Shown: positions 1 to 10,265 of the stretch, one piece after another
Numbering within the stretch: the stretch's first letter is position 1
How the letters are laid out: every line of letters begins with the position of its first letter
NCBI GenBank assembly: GCA_002381695.1
Contig: DFXM01000022.1
Span: 32,559-96,558, forward strand
Direction of reading: 5' to 3'
Origin: Clostridium sp. UBA4108
GTDB taxonomy: Bacteria; Bacillota; Clostridia; Clostridiales; Clostridiaceae
DNA: 64,000 bases
Program-made: the position numbers and the translations under genes
Notes under the pieces: generated by a model
Databases searched by the model: none
Seen by the model: the letters and a program-made list of their open reading frames with translations, nothing else
What the model was told of the DNA's origin: nothing

Positions 1-5
1 CTGCA

Positions 6-62
6 AATGGTTTGCTTCGCAATAATATATAATTCTAAAATCAACAATCGTTTAAAACAAAG
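6..62. repeat. Dispersed intergenic repeat, copy A1
   Basis: The stretch beginning AATGGTTTGCTTCGCAATAA recurs almost unchanged at 35359-35416 in the same orientation. A shorter, more diverged copy lies at 28917-28949. The copies sit upstream of genes in the same direction. No open reading frame or terminal repeats are seen, so the nature of the element is unknown. Confidence 0.7.
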
Positions 63-228
63 CTATAAATTTTAAAGTCTTAATTATTATATATAAGTTT
101 CAATAATGAAACTACATAATATAAATAAATTATTTATCTAGCTTTGGATATAATATTTTTAAGAACTCTGTTTATTATAGCATAAATTATTCTAATAGAT
201 GATAAAATTATTAAATTAGGTGCAAGAA

Positions 229-257
229 TTGAAATGATAATGAATATCATATACAAT
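229..257 (+). promoter_or_regulatory. Fur-controlled promoter of the iron uptake operon
   Basis: TTGAAA at 229-234 and TACAAT at 252-257 are separated by 17 bp. That spacer carries TGATAATGAATATCA at 235-249, a 7-1-7 Fur box with one mismatch to TGATAATNATTATCA. A repressor bound there would block RNA polymerase directly, so the operon should be iron-repressed. Confidence 0.82.
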
Positions 258-315
258 TGGAACGAATAGAACAATAATATAGAAATTAGTGATGAAGAAT
301 GTATGGAGGTATATT

Positions 316-1266
316 ATGAAGAGAAATTTATTAAAGACATTAGTAGTTTCTTGTATGGCTGCTATAATGCTCGTAGGTTGTGGAGTTAAGGGTAGTCCAA
401 GCGATGATAAGTCAATAGAAAAGACTGTAACAGTTACAGATGTAAGAGGAGAGGTTAAAATACCAGCGGAGCCTCAAAAAATAGTTGATTTAAGTGGTAA
501 TAGTGATATTTTATCAATTTTAGGATATAAGGTTATAGGAACTGCAAATAGTGATGCCTATGATTATACTAAATTCCCTTCATATTTAGAAGATACATTA
601 AAAGGAGCACAGATTTTAGGATATAGCATGCAAGATACTATGGATGTAGAAGCTGTTATGAATTTAGAGCCAGACTTAATAGTTATATCAACAGTTCAAG
701 AAAAAATGTATGATCAATTAAGTGAAATTGCTCCCACAGTTATGGTTAAATTAGAGGCATTAAACTGGAAAGATGATATAAGATCTTTAGGAAAATTATT
801 CAATAAAGAAGATGTAGCTAGTAAATGGGTTGAACAATATGAAGCAAAAGCTAAAGCAGCAGGAGATAAAATTAAAAAAGAATATGGAGAAGATACAACT
901 TATCTTTCATTCTTAGCAAGTGGCGGACAATTCTTTGTATTTGATGGAGCAGGCTTTGGTAATGTATTATATGAAGATATGGGACTTGCTAAACCACAAG
1001 GAATGCCAGAACAAAGTGATATCAGTCTCCCTGTAGTGACTTATGAAGGTTTAGCGGCAATTAAAGCTGAGTACATATTCCTAATGGCAACTGATGAAGA
1101 TTATGCGGAGCTTCAAAGCAATGCAATTTGGAATAGCTTACCTGCAGTTAAAGAAGGAAAAGTAGTTAAATTAGGAGCTTCACCATATTTTAACCAAGGG
1201 TACAGTCCAATAGGTAGAGAATTATTACTAGATGAAATAGGTGGCATGTTAAATGAAACAAAATAA
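316..1266 (+). CDS. Iron-siderophore ABC transporter substrate-binding lipoprotein
   Basis: This is a 316-aa extracellular binding protein that delivers a ferric complex to the permease encoded next door. The ATG at 316 is chosen because GGAGGT at 305-310 lies five bases upstream; a GTG at 289 and an ATG at 292 have no such site. The N-terminus is a lipoprotein signal ending in LVGC, so the protein should be lipid-anchored outside the membrane. The body fits the FecB/FhuD-type fold, with a DVRGEVKIPAEPQKIV start and a C-terminal helical lobe. It is the first gene of a five-gene operon behind a Fur box. The actual ligand (siderophore, citrate or heme) cannot be read from sequence. Confidence 0.9.
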   Translation: MKRNLLKTLVVSCMAAIMLVGCGVKGSPSDDKSIEKTVTVTDVRGEVKIPAEPQKIVDLSGNSDILSILGYKVIGTANSDAYDYTKFPSYLEDTLKGAQILGYSMQDTMDVEAVMNLEPDLIVISTVQEKMYDQLSEIAPTVMVKLEALNWKDDIRSLGKLFNKEDVASKWVEQYEAKAKAAGDKIKKEYGEDTTYLSFLASGGQFFVFDGAGFGNVLYEDMGLAKPQGMPEQSDISLPVVTYEGLAAIKAEYIFLMATDEDYAELQSNAIWNSLPAVKEGKVVKLGASPYFNQGYSPIGRELLLDEIGGMLNETK

Positions 1267-2245
1267 AAAACATACCATAGTTTTTATAATTTTTAGTATG
1301 TTACTTCTGATAATAGGACTGCTTCTAGCCGTAAGGTTAGGGGCTGTCCATATCGGCTTTTCAGAGATTTGGAATAGTATTTTTAATTACAGCGAAACTC
1401 TTGAGCTTATGCTAGTTAGAGATGTTCGTATTCCAAGAGCTCTTTCTGTACTATTTACAGGAGGAATTTTAGGAGTAACAGGAGCAATGATACAAGGTGT
1501 TACTAGAAATCCTATAGCTGAACCATCGATTTTAGGTGTAAGCCAAGGAGCTACTTTAGTAATAGCGATTTTTTATGCATTGGGAATAACCATAAATACG
1601 CAGAACGTTATGATAGCCTCTTTTATAGGAGCATTTATAACCGGAATTATAGTTTTAGGTTTTATATCAAAAAAAGCAAATAATAACTCCATAACAAAGA
1701 TACTTTTAGCAGGAACAGCTATGAGTACATTTTTTATTTCATTAACCACAATAATTGGACTATTATCAAACCAATCTCAAATGGTAGGCTTTTGGGTATC
1801 TGGAGGCTTTAGAAATGCAAGTTGGGCAGATTTCAGATTGGTATTTATGGTAGGAGCTATAGGGCTTATTATAGCAATTTTTTTATCGCCAAAGATAAAT
1901 ATATTAAATCTTGGAGATGATGTTGCCATAGGACTTGGTGAAAATCCTGGGAAAATAAGATTTACAACACTTATTGTCATGATACCTATGTGTGCAGCAG
2001 CAGTAGCAGTAGGAAAAAATATAGCTTTTGTTGGGCTTATTGTACCTCAAATAGTTAGAAAAATATTAGGAGAAGATTATAGAAGAAACATACCATGTTC
2101 TTTTTTACTTGGAGCACTTCTTTTAACTTATGCAGATATTGCAGCAAGAATGTTATTTGATCCTTATGAAACTCCAATTGGAATATTTACAGCCTTAATA
2201 GGAATACCATTTTTCATATCAGTAGCTAGAAGGGAGAGGGGATAA
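1253..2245 (+). CDS. Iron-siderophore ABC transporter permease (FecCD family), first subunit
   Basis: A 330-aa polytopic membrane protein of the FecCD/BtuC type, forming half of the transmembrane channel for ferric complexes. It shows the family signatures RIPRALSVLFTGGILGVTGA near the N-terminus and FVGLIVPQIVRKILG near the C-terminus, the coupling region for the ATPase. Its ATG lies inside the preceding lipoprotein gene (14-base overlap) and its stop overlaps the next ATG, so translation is probably coupled. Length is normal for the family. Confidence 0.92.
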   Translation: MKQNKKHTIVFIIFSMLLLIIGLLLAVRLGAVHIGFSEIWNSIFNYSETLELMLVRDVRIPRALSVLFTGGILGVTGAMIQGVTRNPIAEPSILGVSQGATLVIAIFYALGITINTQNVMIASFIGAFITGIIVLGFISKKANNNSITKILLAGTAMSTFFISLTTIIGLLSNQSQMVGFWVSGGFRNASWADFRLVFMVGAIGLIIAIFLSPKINILNLGDDVAIGLGENPGKIRFTTLIVMIPMCAAAVAVGKNIAFVGLIVPQIVRKILGEDYRRNIPCSFLLGALLLTYADIAARMLFDPYETPIGIFTALIGIPFFISVARRERG

Positions 2246-3252
2246 TGAAGAAAAAAAGATTTAAAATAACTTTAATAATTTTATTAGCACTATTAGTTAT
2301 CTCCTTTGGAGTTACATTATGCTGGGGTACATATAAAGTTTCTCCTTTAGAAGTTATAAATACCCTTCTTGGAAATGGAACAAGGCTTCAAAACACAGCA
2401 ATATTAAGTATTAGACTACCAAGACTTTTAGTTGGAACTTTTGTAGCAATTGCCCTATCAACAGCAGGAGCAATTCTTCAAACTATAACTAAAAATGATT
2501 TAGCAGATACAGGAATAATAGGTATAAATGCTGGAGCAGCGGTGGCAGCAGTGATATTTATTACTTATCAAACTTCTAACTATTATAGTGAACTTGGACA
2601 GCTTTCAATCTTTGTATTACCCTTTATGGCTATAGTAGGAGCAGGAGTTTCTTCTTTTATAATATATATGCTATCTAGCAGAAACGGAATAAAACCTAAA
2701 AGACTTTTATTAATAGGAATTGGATTAAATGCAGGACTTAATGCCTTTATAACCTTTTTTACCTTTAGAGGCGGGGTTGGAGATTACAATAGAGTGTTAG
2801 TTTGGACGTCAGGAAGCCTTTGGGGATCAGGATGGAGCTATGCAAAGATAATTATTTTGATAGTAACTATAATGTTTATATTAGTTTTATTAAATCATAA
2901 AAAGTTAGATGTTTTAAATCTTTCAGATGAACTTGCCTTATCTTTAGGATTAAATTTAGAAAAAGAAAGAAAAAAGTTTCTAAGTTTTGTAGTTATATTA
3001 GCTGGAACAGCAACAGCCTTTGCAGGAAATATAGGATTCTTAGGACTTATATCTCCTCATATTGCAAGGAAATTAGTCGGGCCTTATCATAAGAACTTCG
3101 TTGTAATATCAGCAATAATAAGTGTTATAATAATTCTTCTTGCAGATGCAGTTTCAAGAAATTTATTTTCTCCAATTGAAATTCCAGTTGGAATAACAGT
3201 ATCAATATTTGGAGTACCATATTTTATTTATTTAATGATGAAGGAGAAATAA
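2245..3252 (+). CDS. Iron-siderophore ABC transporter permease (FecCD family), second subunit
   Basis: A 335-aa partner of the preceding permease; the two probably form a heterodimeric channel. RLPRLLVGTFVAIALSTAGA and FLGLISPHIARKLVG are the same conserved FecCD signatures seen in the first subunit. The ATG overlaps the previous stop codon in the form TAATG. About nine to ten hydrophobic segments are apparent. The ATPase gene follows after two bases. Confidence 0.92.
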   Translation: MKKKRFKITLIILLALLVISFGVTLCWGTYKVSPLEVINTLLGNGTRLQNTAILSIRLPRLLVGTFVAIALSTAGAILQTITKNDLADTGIIGINAGAAVAAVIFITYQTSNYYSELGQLSIFVLPFMAIVGAGVSSFIIYMLSSRNGIKPKRLLLIGIGLNAGLNAFITFFTFRGGVGDYNRVLVWTSGSLWGSGWSYAKIIILIVTIMFILVLLNHKKLDVLNLSDELALSLGLNLEKERKKFLSFVVILAGTATAFAGNIGFLGLISPHIARKLVGPYHKNFVVISAIISVIIILLADAVSRNLFSPIEIPVGITVSIFGVPYFIYLMMKEK

Positions 3253-3254
3253 TT

Positions 3255-4049
3255 ATGGAAGCTATTAGTGTAAAGAACTTATCAGTATCATATGAAAACA
3301 ATACAATAATTGAAAATATGGATTTATCCATACCAAAGGGAAAAATAAGTATAATAATTGGAGCAAATGGATGTGGAAAGTCAACACTTCTTAAAACTAT
3401 ATCAAGAATTAATAAGCCTAAAAATGGAGATATTTTCATAAATAATAAAAATATAAAGAAAATAAAAGAAAAGAATATAGCAAAAGAAATTGCTTTTCTT
3501 CCTCAAGGACCAGTTTGTCCAAGTGGCCTTACAGTGAGAGAACTTGTAGCCTTTGGAAGATTTCCTCATCAAAAAATCATAGGTGGACTTAATAGCCATG
3601 ATAAAGAAATTATTGATTGGGCAATAGAGGAAACTGGGCTTAGTGAATTTGGTGATAGAGAAGTTGAAAATTTATCTGGTGGACAAAGGCAAAGAGCTTG
3701 GATTGCCATGACTTTAGCTCAAGAAACAGAGATTATAATGCTTGATGAGCCTACAACTTACTTAGATATGTCCTATCAGCTTGAGGTATTAGAACTTCTT
3801 CAAAAGCTTAATAAAGAAAAAAATATTACAGTAGTTATAGTACTTCATGAGCTTAACAATGCCTGTAGATTTGCAGATAATATAATTGGACTTAAAAAAG
3901 GAAAGATTATTTGTGAAGGAAACCCAATAGATGTAATTAATAAAGAAACTTTAAAAGAGATATATGGCATAGATGCCAATCTTAAAGAAAGTGAAAATGG
4001 TGAATACCCAGTATGTATGGAATATGAACTTTTTAGGGAGGGTGCATGA
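3255..4049 (+). CDS. Iron-siderophore ABC transporter ATP-binding protein (FecE family)
   Basis: A 264-aa cytoplasmic ATPase that powers the FecCD-type permeases. Walker A is GANGCGKST (residues about 37-45), the signature is LSGGQRQR, and Walker B is IIMLDEPTTYLD, followed by an H-loop in VIVLHE. AAGGAGA before the ATG is a good ribosome binding site. The stop overlaps the start of the MFS gene (ATGA), which points to one co-transcribed uptake operon. Confidence 0.93.
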   Translation: MEAISVKNLSVSYENNTIIENMDLSIPKGKISIIIGANGCGKSTLLKTISRINKPKNGDIFINNKNIKKIKEKNIAKEIAFLPQGPVCPSGLTVRELVAFGRFPHQKIIGGLNSHDKEIIDWAIEETGLSEFGDREVENLSGGQRQRAWIAMTLAQETEIIMLDEPTTYLDMSYQLEVLELLQKLNKEKNITVVIVLHELNNACRFADNIIGLKKGKIICEGNPIDVINKETLKEIYGIDANLKESENGEYPVCMEYELFREGA

Positions 4050-5308
4050 AAAATAAAAACTTTATAATAATAGTCATAGGGCAGATTATTTCACTTTTTG
4101 GAAATGCAATTCAAAGATTTAGTATGTCCTTATATTTACTAGAATCTACAGGGAGTACAGCTGCCTTTGCTAATATATTAGCAATATCAACTATACCTTA
4201 TATTTTATTTGCACCAATTGCAGGCAGGCTTTCAGATAAAGTAAATAAAAAAAAGATAATGGTATACTTAGATTTCTTCTGCTCAATATTAATTGGAGGT
4301 TATGCCTTTATATTATTTAAAGGAAGAGATAATGAATCCATAGTTGCAGCAGTTATGTTTATACTATCAATATGTTCTACATTATACGGACCAGCAGTAG
4401 TATCTTCAATTCCACAAATAGTGGAGGAAGATAAACTCACTTCAGCAAATGGAATAATAAATCAAGTAAGTTCAGTTGTAAATTTTGTGGGACCAATATT
4501 TGCAGGAATTCTTTATGGATTAGTAGGTATAAAACTAATAGTAATAATAAATACAGTAAGCTTCTTAGTATCAGCAGTAATGGAATTATTCTTAGATATT
4601 CCAGATATAGTTAAAAAGGAAGAAGTAAATTGTAATGATAAAAATAGAAAAGAAAGTATATTACTATCAAAGAATTTTGTAAAAAAATCCTTTATAGATA
4701 TGAAAAACAGTTTTCTTTATTTAAAGAAGGAAAAGAAAATTGTATTAGGAATTATAGTTTCCTATGCTCTCTGTAATGCCTTCTTAGTTCCAATATTATC
4801 CATAGTTACGCCATACTTTATAAACATATTGCTTGGACTTCCTTCCGAAATCTACGGAATAGTAGAAGGCGTATGTGTATTGGGGATGCTATTAGGAGGT
4901 CTTTGGATAAGCTTAAAACCAAAGATGTTCTCAATGAAAAAAGTCCATTATACATATTTTCCTATGATAGTAGGAGTTATACTAATGGCCATGTTAGGAT
5001 CTATAAAGTTAAATAATTATGCTTTAGCAGGACTTTTTGGGATTGGCGGTATGGCAATTATGCTATCTTTATCATTATCAAATGTATTAACTCTAACCTT
5101 TATACAAAAAGAAGTACCAGGAGATATGCTAGGGCGTGTGTCAGCTTTTTCAACAGCAGTAGCAACTATAAGCGTTATACCAGGACAATTACTATTTGGA
5201 CAAGCAATAGATATGAAAATACCAATAGGAATAATCTTATTAATGACAGCAACAGTTAATTTAGGACTTATACTATTTGTTAAGTGGAATGTAAGAGAAC
5301 TTAAGTAA
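4046..5308 (+). CDS. MFS transporter at the end of the iron uptake operon
   Basis: A 420-aa major facilitator of the MFS_3 type, with about twelve hydrophobic segments and the loop motif GRLSDKVNKKKIMVY after helix two. The ATGA overlap with the ATPase gene makes it part of the Fur-boxed operon. MFS_3 members in such operons are often siderophore or xenosiderophore exporters (EntS-like). That role is inferred from context only, because no siderophore biosynthesis gene is present in the window. Confidence 0.8.
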   Translation: MKNKNFIIIVIGQIISLFGNAIQRFSMSLYLLESTGSTAAFANILAISTIPYILFAPIAGRLSDKVNKKKIMVYLDFFCSILIGGYAFILFKGRDNESIVAAVMFILSICSTLYGPAVVSSIPQIVEEDKLTSANGIINQVSSVVNFVGPIFAGILYGLVGIKLIVIINTVSFLVSAVMELFLDIPDIVKKEEVNCNDKNRKESILLSKNFVKKSFIDMKNSFLYLKKEKKIVLGIIVSYALCNAFLVPILSIVTPYFINILLGLPSEIYGIVEGVCVLGMLLGGLWISLKPKMFSMKKVHYTYFPMIVGVILMAMLGSIKLNNYALAGLFGIGGMAIMLSLSLSNVLTLTFIQKEVPGDMLGRVSAFSTAVATISVIPGQLLFGQAIDMKIPIGIILLMTATVNLGLILFVKWNVRELK

Positions 5309-5400
5309 AATAAATCTTTGTTACACAATAAAACTTTTCGTTATTACCATCATATAATAAATTAATAAAACAAAAATATGAAATACCAGGGGATGATAAA

Positions 5401-6867
5401 ATGAGTATTAGACATTATGTTTTGCTAGCTACAGATGGATTAATAAGCCTACCTAAAGATGATGTTTTATGCACTACAGATAGAGAAGACGTTTATATTT
5501 TTGGATTTACAGGCGGGCTTTTAGAAGTAGATGGAATAACAATAGAAGAAAATAAATATTTAGATTATAAAGATCCAGCTAATTGGGATACAATTTTTAT
5601 GAAAAAAGGTAAAGCCACTATTCCTTCCCCTATGATTTGGGGAGAAGTAGGTGACCATATATATATTACTCTTATTAATATTGGAATGAAACATCTTCCT
5701 GATGTTAAGGATTTTCATACTGTACACATGCATGGTGCTCATGTTGCTACTCAGTTAGATGGTTTCCCTGAAACTTCCTTTGGTGTTCCTATGTGGGAAA
5801 AAGAAGAGAACCAACCCTTTAAAGCACCACCTACTGCAACCTATTTTTTTCATCCAGAAGATCCTGGAACTTTAATGTATCACTGTCATGTAGAGGCTTC
5901 CGAACACATTCAAATGGGAATGTATGGAGCATTGGTTATATATCCTTCTATGAAAAGTTTAGCTAAAAATGGAATTACAAAATGCAAGATATGTGGACGT
6001 TGGAAACTATATGGCGAAGAATTATGCCATATACCTAAAACTGCTACAAATAGAAATTTTGCTTATAATAATATTCACAGCTATTTTGATAAAGAATATG
6101 TAATGCTTTTATCTGATATAGATTCAAAGTGGCATAAAAATGTTGAGAACCAGAATCAAGATCCTCCACCACCACCTTTTAATCCAGTAGATTTTAAACC
6201 GGACTTTTGGCTAGTTAATGGAAGAGCTTATCCTGATACACTTCTTCCACACACTTTAACTCCTCCTGCTAATAGTGATCCAAACCTTACTCAAATTAAC
6301 TATGAATCTTATGTTCATGTAAAAACCAATGAAAAGTTCTTGCTTAGAATGATTAATATGGGTTATCAAGTGGTTCCATGGCATATTCATGGATGGCATT
6401 TTATGGTGGTGGGAAAGGATTCTCATTTAAGTCCATTCCTAGATCTAAGTAAAAATTCTAAACACATCGATCATAAGCTAACAGAAATGGGATTTACTAA
6501 TACTATAGGATCTGGAGAAACCTATGATTTAATTATCACTGCGGAAGACAAGAGAGATTTATATAGAAGGTATATTGTGAAAGGGCAAGATGGTTTCCAT
6601 TCTCTTTGTGAGCAGCTTAAGGAAATTTATAATATTGATAACAGTGCTATCTCTAATATTCCAGAAGAGCCAGTGAATTGTGCTGATCCTCAATTAATAA
6701 ATTATATTGAAATATGTAATCAGTGTTATGGAAGTCCAAATAATCAGTTCTTTCCACAATTTTATCCAATGCATAATCATGATGATTACAAGGTTACTAA
6801 TAATGGGAAATATCCAGGTGGTCAGTTAACACTGATTCAAATAGATGCACCAGATAAACCAATGTAG
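5401..6867 (+). CDS. Multicopper oxidase with the type 1 copper site in the N-terminal domain
   Basis: A 488-aa copper enzyme with no signal peptide, so it is probably cytoplasmic or spore-associated. The first cupredoxin domain contains HMHGAH (His109, His111) and YHCHVEASEHIQMGM (His161, Cys162, His163, His169, Met174), the type 1 ligands. The second domain has WHIHGWH (His328, His330, His333) and MHNH (His458, His460). Cys residues at 195, 198 and 209, plus Cys439/Cys442, form CxxC-like clusters not typical of laccases. The gene stands alone between terminators or spacers. Family members oxidise metals or phenols with O2; the substrate here is unknown. Confidence 0.85.
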   Translation: MSIRHYVLLATDGLISLPKDDVLCTTDREDVYIFGFTGGLLEVDGITIEENKYLDYKDPANWDTIFMKKGKATIPSPMIWGEVGDHIYITLINIGMKHLPDVKDFHTVHMHGAHVATQLDGFPETSFGVPMWEKEENQPFKAPPTATYFFHPEDPGTLMYHCHVEASEHIQMGMYGALVIYPSMKSLAKNGITKCKICGRWKLYGEELCHIPKTATNRNFAYNNIHSYFDKEYVMLLSDIDSKWHKNVENQNQDPPPPPFNPVDFKPDFWLVNGRAYPDTLLPHTLTPPANSDPNLTQINYESYVHVKTNEKFLLRMINMGYQVVPWHIHGWHFMVVGKDSHLSPFLDLSKNSKHIDHKLTEMGFTNTIGSGETYDLIITAEDKRDLYRRYIVKGQDGFHSLCEQLKEIYNIDNSAISNIPEEPVNCADPQLINYIEICNQCYGSPNNQFFPQFYPMHNHDDYKVTNNGKYPGGQLTLIQIDAPDKPM

Positions 6868-6940
6868 AAAGAAATTTAGAATTATGTATAAAAATTTTAA
6901 TTGTTTTATACTATTTAATGATAAATTAAATCAAAAGAAC

Positions 6941-6975
6941 GGCTAGTTTTTTATAGAAACTAGCCAATATTTATG
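6941..6975 (+). terminator. Probable terminator after the multicopper oxidase gene
   Basis: GGCTAGTTT at 6941-6949 pairs with AAACTAGCC at 6957-6965, a nine-base stem with a seven-base loop. The T-rich tail is poor (AATATTTAT), so termination strength is uncertain. Confidence 0.5.
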
Positions 6976-7049
6976 AAAATTATTACGTTAGTAAATATAT
7001 CATTGTAAAATAATAGTAGTAGAGAATCGAATGGGTGAAAATAAGTTAA

Positions 7050-7176
7050 TATATAAGTTGTAATAAAAATAATTCATATTATAAGTATGTTTAATAAACT
7101 GTTGAAGTTGAGCAGGGATAATATGAAGCTCATATCAATTAATTTATAATGTAGAAACTTTATTGCAACTTATATA
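7050..7176. repeat. Palindromic intergenic element downstream of the P450 gene
   Basis: TATATAAGTTGTAATAAA at 7050-7067 is the inverse of TTTATTGCAACTTATATA at 7159-7176, with one mismatch. Together they delimit a 127-bp element. The right end, from ATAATGTAGAAACTT at 7147, recurs inverted near 8640-8664 and, degenerate, near 29837. The rest of 6976-7237 holds no gene that I can see. Confidence 0.5.
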
Positions 7177-7237
7177 TCTAAATATAAAAGTCGAGGATTT
7201 CCTTCTTGACCGCTAGGTGTCTTACTTGATTTAGTTC

Positions 7238-8497
<1,260 letters not shown>

Positions 8498-8638
8498 TTA
8501 TTTATCGTCTCCTTTTACTCTATTAAAGAAATAATTTTTTATGTAAAACTCTCTAGCAGCTTATTATTCTCATATAAAAAAGAAAGTATTCATTATTAAT
8601 AAACTGACTTTTGTATGGTTTAGTCTTATATGCATATA

Positions 8639-8734
8639 TAAGCTGTAATTAAGTTTCTACATTATGCAAATAGACTTAACTATAGAATTAAGTCGACTAG
8701 AACTTCATAAAATAAAAGCCTATTTGTATAATGT
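8639..8734. repeat. Nested palindromic repeat upstream of the P450 gene
   Basis: ACATTATGCAAATAG at 8659-8673 pairs with CTATTTGTATAATGT at 8720-8734. Inside, GACTTAA at 8673-8679 faces TTAAGTC at 8688-8694. The part from about 8639 to 8664 is an inverted copy of the sequence at 7147-7176. The remainder of 8498-8844 shows only AT-rich spacer. Confidence 0.5.
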
Positions 8735-8844
8735 TTAATTAATATGAATTATCATTATTACAACATATATAATTCTAGCATACCAATACTTTTGTGAGTT
8801 AATCACAATGTATAATTAACAATAAATACAAGGGGGTAGTATAG

Positions 8845-9375
8845 ATGTATACAGGGGAAAAAATAAAATTGTGTGAATATAGAAAGGAATATGTAGAAGC
8901 GGCACAACAATATGTAAATGATCCAGAGGTAAAGAGATTATTACATCCTGGAATTCCATACCTTTACACGCTAGAGGATGAACAAAAATGGTTTGAAGGA
9001 ATATCAGGAGGAAAGGATGAATATAGTTTTGCTATAACTACTTTAGAGGATGGAAAATATATTGGAGGCTGTGGAGTAAACAGTATAGATTGGAAAAATA
9101 GTGTTGCTGTAGTAGGTATATTCATAGGAGATAAAGATTACTGGGGTAAGAGCTATGGAACTGATGCTATGAAAGTATTTATAAAATTTATATTTGAACA
9201 AATGAATATTAATAAAATTAAATTACACACCTTTTCCTTTAACAAACGTGCCATTAAAAGTTATGAAAAGTGTGGATTTAAAATAGAGGGAATATTAAGA
9301 AAAGAAGTATTTAGAGATGGAGAATACCATGATGATATTGTTATGGGTATTCTAAGAGATGAATATTTTAGCTAA
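8845..9375 (+). CDS. GNAT family acetyltransferase (RimJ/RimL type)
   Basis: A 176-aa acetyl-CoA-dependent N-acetyltransferase. The N-terminal half has LCEYRKEYVEAAQQYVNDPE, and the acetyl-CoA region is GIFIGDKDYWGKSYGTDA, followed by KLHTFSFNKRAIKSYEKCGF, all typical of the Acetyltransf_3 subgroup. AAGGGGG precedes the ATG. The gene is monocistronic, so context gives no hint of the acceptor, which may be a ribosomal protein, a polyamine or an antibiotic. Confidence 0.88.
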   Translation: MYTGEKIKLCEYRKEYVEAAQQYVNDPEVKRLLHPGIPYLYTLEDEQKWFEGISGGKDEYSFAITTLEDGKYIGGCGVNSIDWKNSVAVVGIFIGDKDYWGKSYGTDAMKVFIKFIFEQMNINKIKLHTFSFNKRAIKSYEKCGFKIEGILRKEVFRDGEYHDDIVMGILRDEYFS

Positions 9376-9674
9376 TATGTATTATGCTCTTTCTTATCTT
9401 TGAAATAGGAGCTCAATACAATATGGATTTAGATTTACAGTGGGTACATGGAAGAAAAAGAACAAAAGTATTTAAAGAGAAAGAAGCAAATGTATAAAGT
9501 TTGTAAAAATATTTAATAAAATGAAAAATAGTTCTTGCTATGTAATTTATAATATGTTATTATAAACGAGTAGCAATGCTACAAAATAAATTGAATTAAA
9601 GATAAATTAGATTATAAATTTCTCCATTGAGAACTTATTAATTGAAATGAAATCTTTAAAATGGAGGAATAAAA

Positions 9675-9839
9675 ATGGATAAGAATTTAACATGTAAAGA
9701 CTGCGGAAATGAATTTGTTTTCACTGAAGGAGAGCAAGCTTTCTACAAAGAAAAAGGATTCGAAAATGAGCCAACTAGATGTGCTGATTGCAGAAGAGCT
9801 AGAAAACAACAAAACAACAACAGAAGATACGATAGATAG
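9675..9839 (+). CDS. Small zinc-ribbon protein (zf-trcl type)
   Basis: A 54-aa protein with two CxxC knuckles, Cys7/Cys10 (CKDC) and Cys36/Cys39 (CADC), separated by a GEQAFYKEKGF segment typical of the small clostridial zinc-ribbon family. The C-terminus is basic (RRARKQQNNNRR), which suggests nucleic-acid contact. ATGGAGGAAT just upstream gives a clear ribosome binding site, and an intrinsic terminator follows directly. A longer overlapping frame here (9709-9891) is an artefact. Function in this family is unknown. Confidence 0.85.
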   Translation: MDKNLTCKDCGNEFVFTEGEQAFYKEKGFENEPTRCADCRRARKQQNNNRRYDR

Positions 9840-9847
9840 TATTTTAT

Positions 9848-9888
9848 GGACCATAAGAGTTTTCTCTTATGGTCCTTTGTTATTTTTA
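9848..9888 (+). terminator. Intrinsic terminator of the zinc-ribbon gene
   Basis: GGACCATAAGAG at 9848-9859 and CTCTTATGGTCC at 9864-9875 form a perfect 12-bp stem with a TTTT loop. A T-rich tail follows. Confidence 0.9.
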
Positions 9889-9937
9889 TAATATTTAATG
9901 CATATAATTATATAGAAATAAGTATAAAATTAATAGG

Positions 9938-9966
9938 TTGACAAATAATAATATTTAAACTATTAT
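9938..9966 (+). promoter_or_regulatory. Promoter of the T-box-argS leader
   Basis: TTGACA at 9938-9943 and TATTAT at 9961-9966 are spaced by exactly 17 bp. Transcription would begin near 9973, just ahead of the T-box stem I. Confidence 0.8.
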
Positions 9967-9997
9967 ATTATCTAATAGCAATTTATTTAAATAACGA

Positions 9998-10238
9998 AAA
10001 TTCAATGATGAAGAGAGTAACTTAGATGAATTTTAAAGAGAGCTGGGGATGGTGGAATCCTAGTAATGAAATTTAATGTGAAGAGAGCTTCTGAGAAGAT
10101 TATCTGAAGTAGTAGTATGATAATAGGTAAATCTTGCCTTAAAAGATTCGAGTGGATAAGTTTATCTTATCAATGAGAGTGGTAACGCGGAAATTTATTC
10201 GTCTCTTGGTTTTTTATAACCAAGGGACTTTTTATTTT
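9998..10238 (+). promoter_or_regulatory. T-box riboswitch (tRNA-Arg sensing), complete
   Basis: A leader RNA that reads uncharged tRNA and allows transcription into the amino-acid genes downstream. Stem I includes GAGAGTAAC near 10014 (AGUA-type bulge) and the distal loop GGGATGGTGGAATCC near 10035-10049. A possible specifier lies around 10079-10085 (GTGAAGAGAG), where AGA would be an arginine codon; this alignment is tentative. The T-box bulge sequence is GAGAGTGGTAACGCGG at 10175-10190. The competing terminator has GTCTCTTGGT at 10201-10210 against ACCAAGGGAC at 10219-10228, followed by T-rich DNA. Arginine specificity is inferred mainly from argS, argG and argH downstream. Confidence 0.9.
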
Positions 10239-10265
10239 GCACAAAGCTGAAGAAGCTAGCTATTT

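Noticed and set aside
9384..9497. 37-codon ORF (MLFLIFEIGAQYNMDLDL and on) after the GNAT gene
   Set aside because: No ribosome site at suitable distance, no recognised family, and it ends in low-complexity charged sequence. It may be a worn gene end, but I cannot support a call.
9709..9891. 60-codon frame over the zinc-ribbon gene
   Set aside because: It is out of frame with the clear CxxC-containing ORF at 9675-9839 and runs through its terminator.
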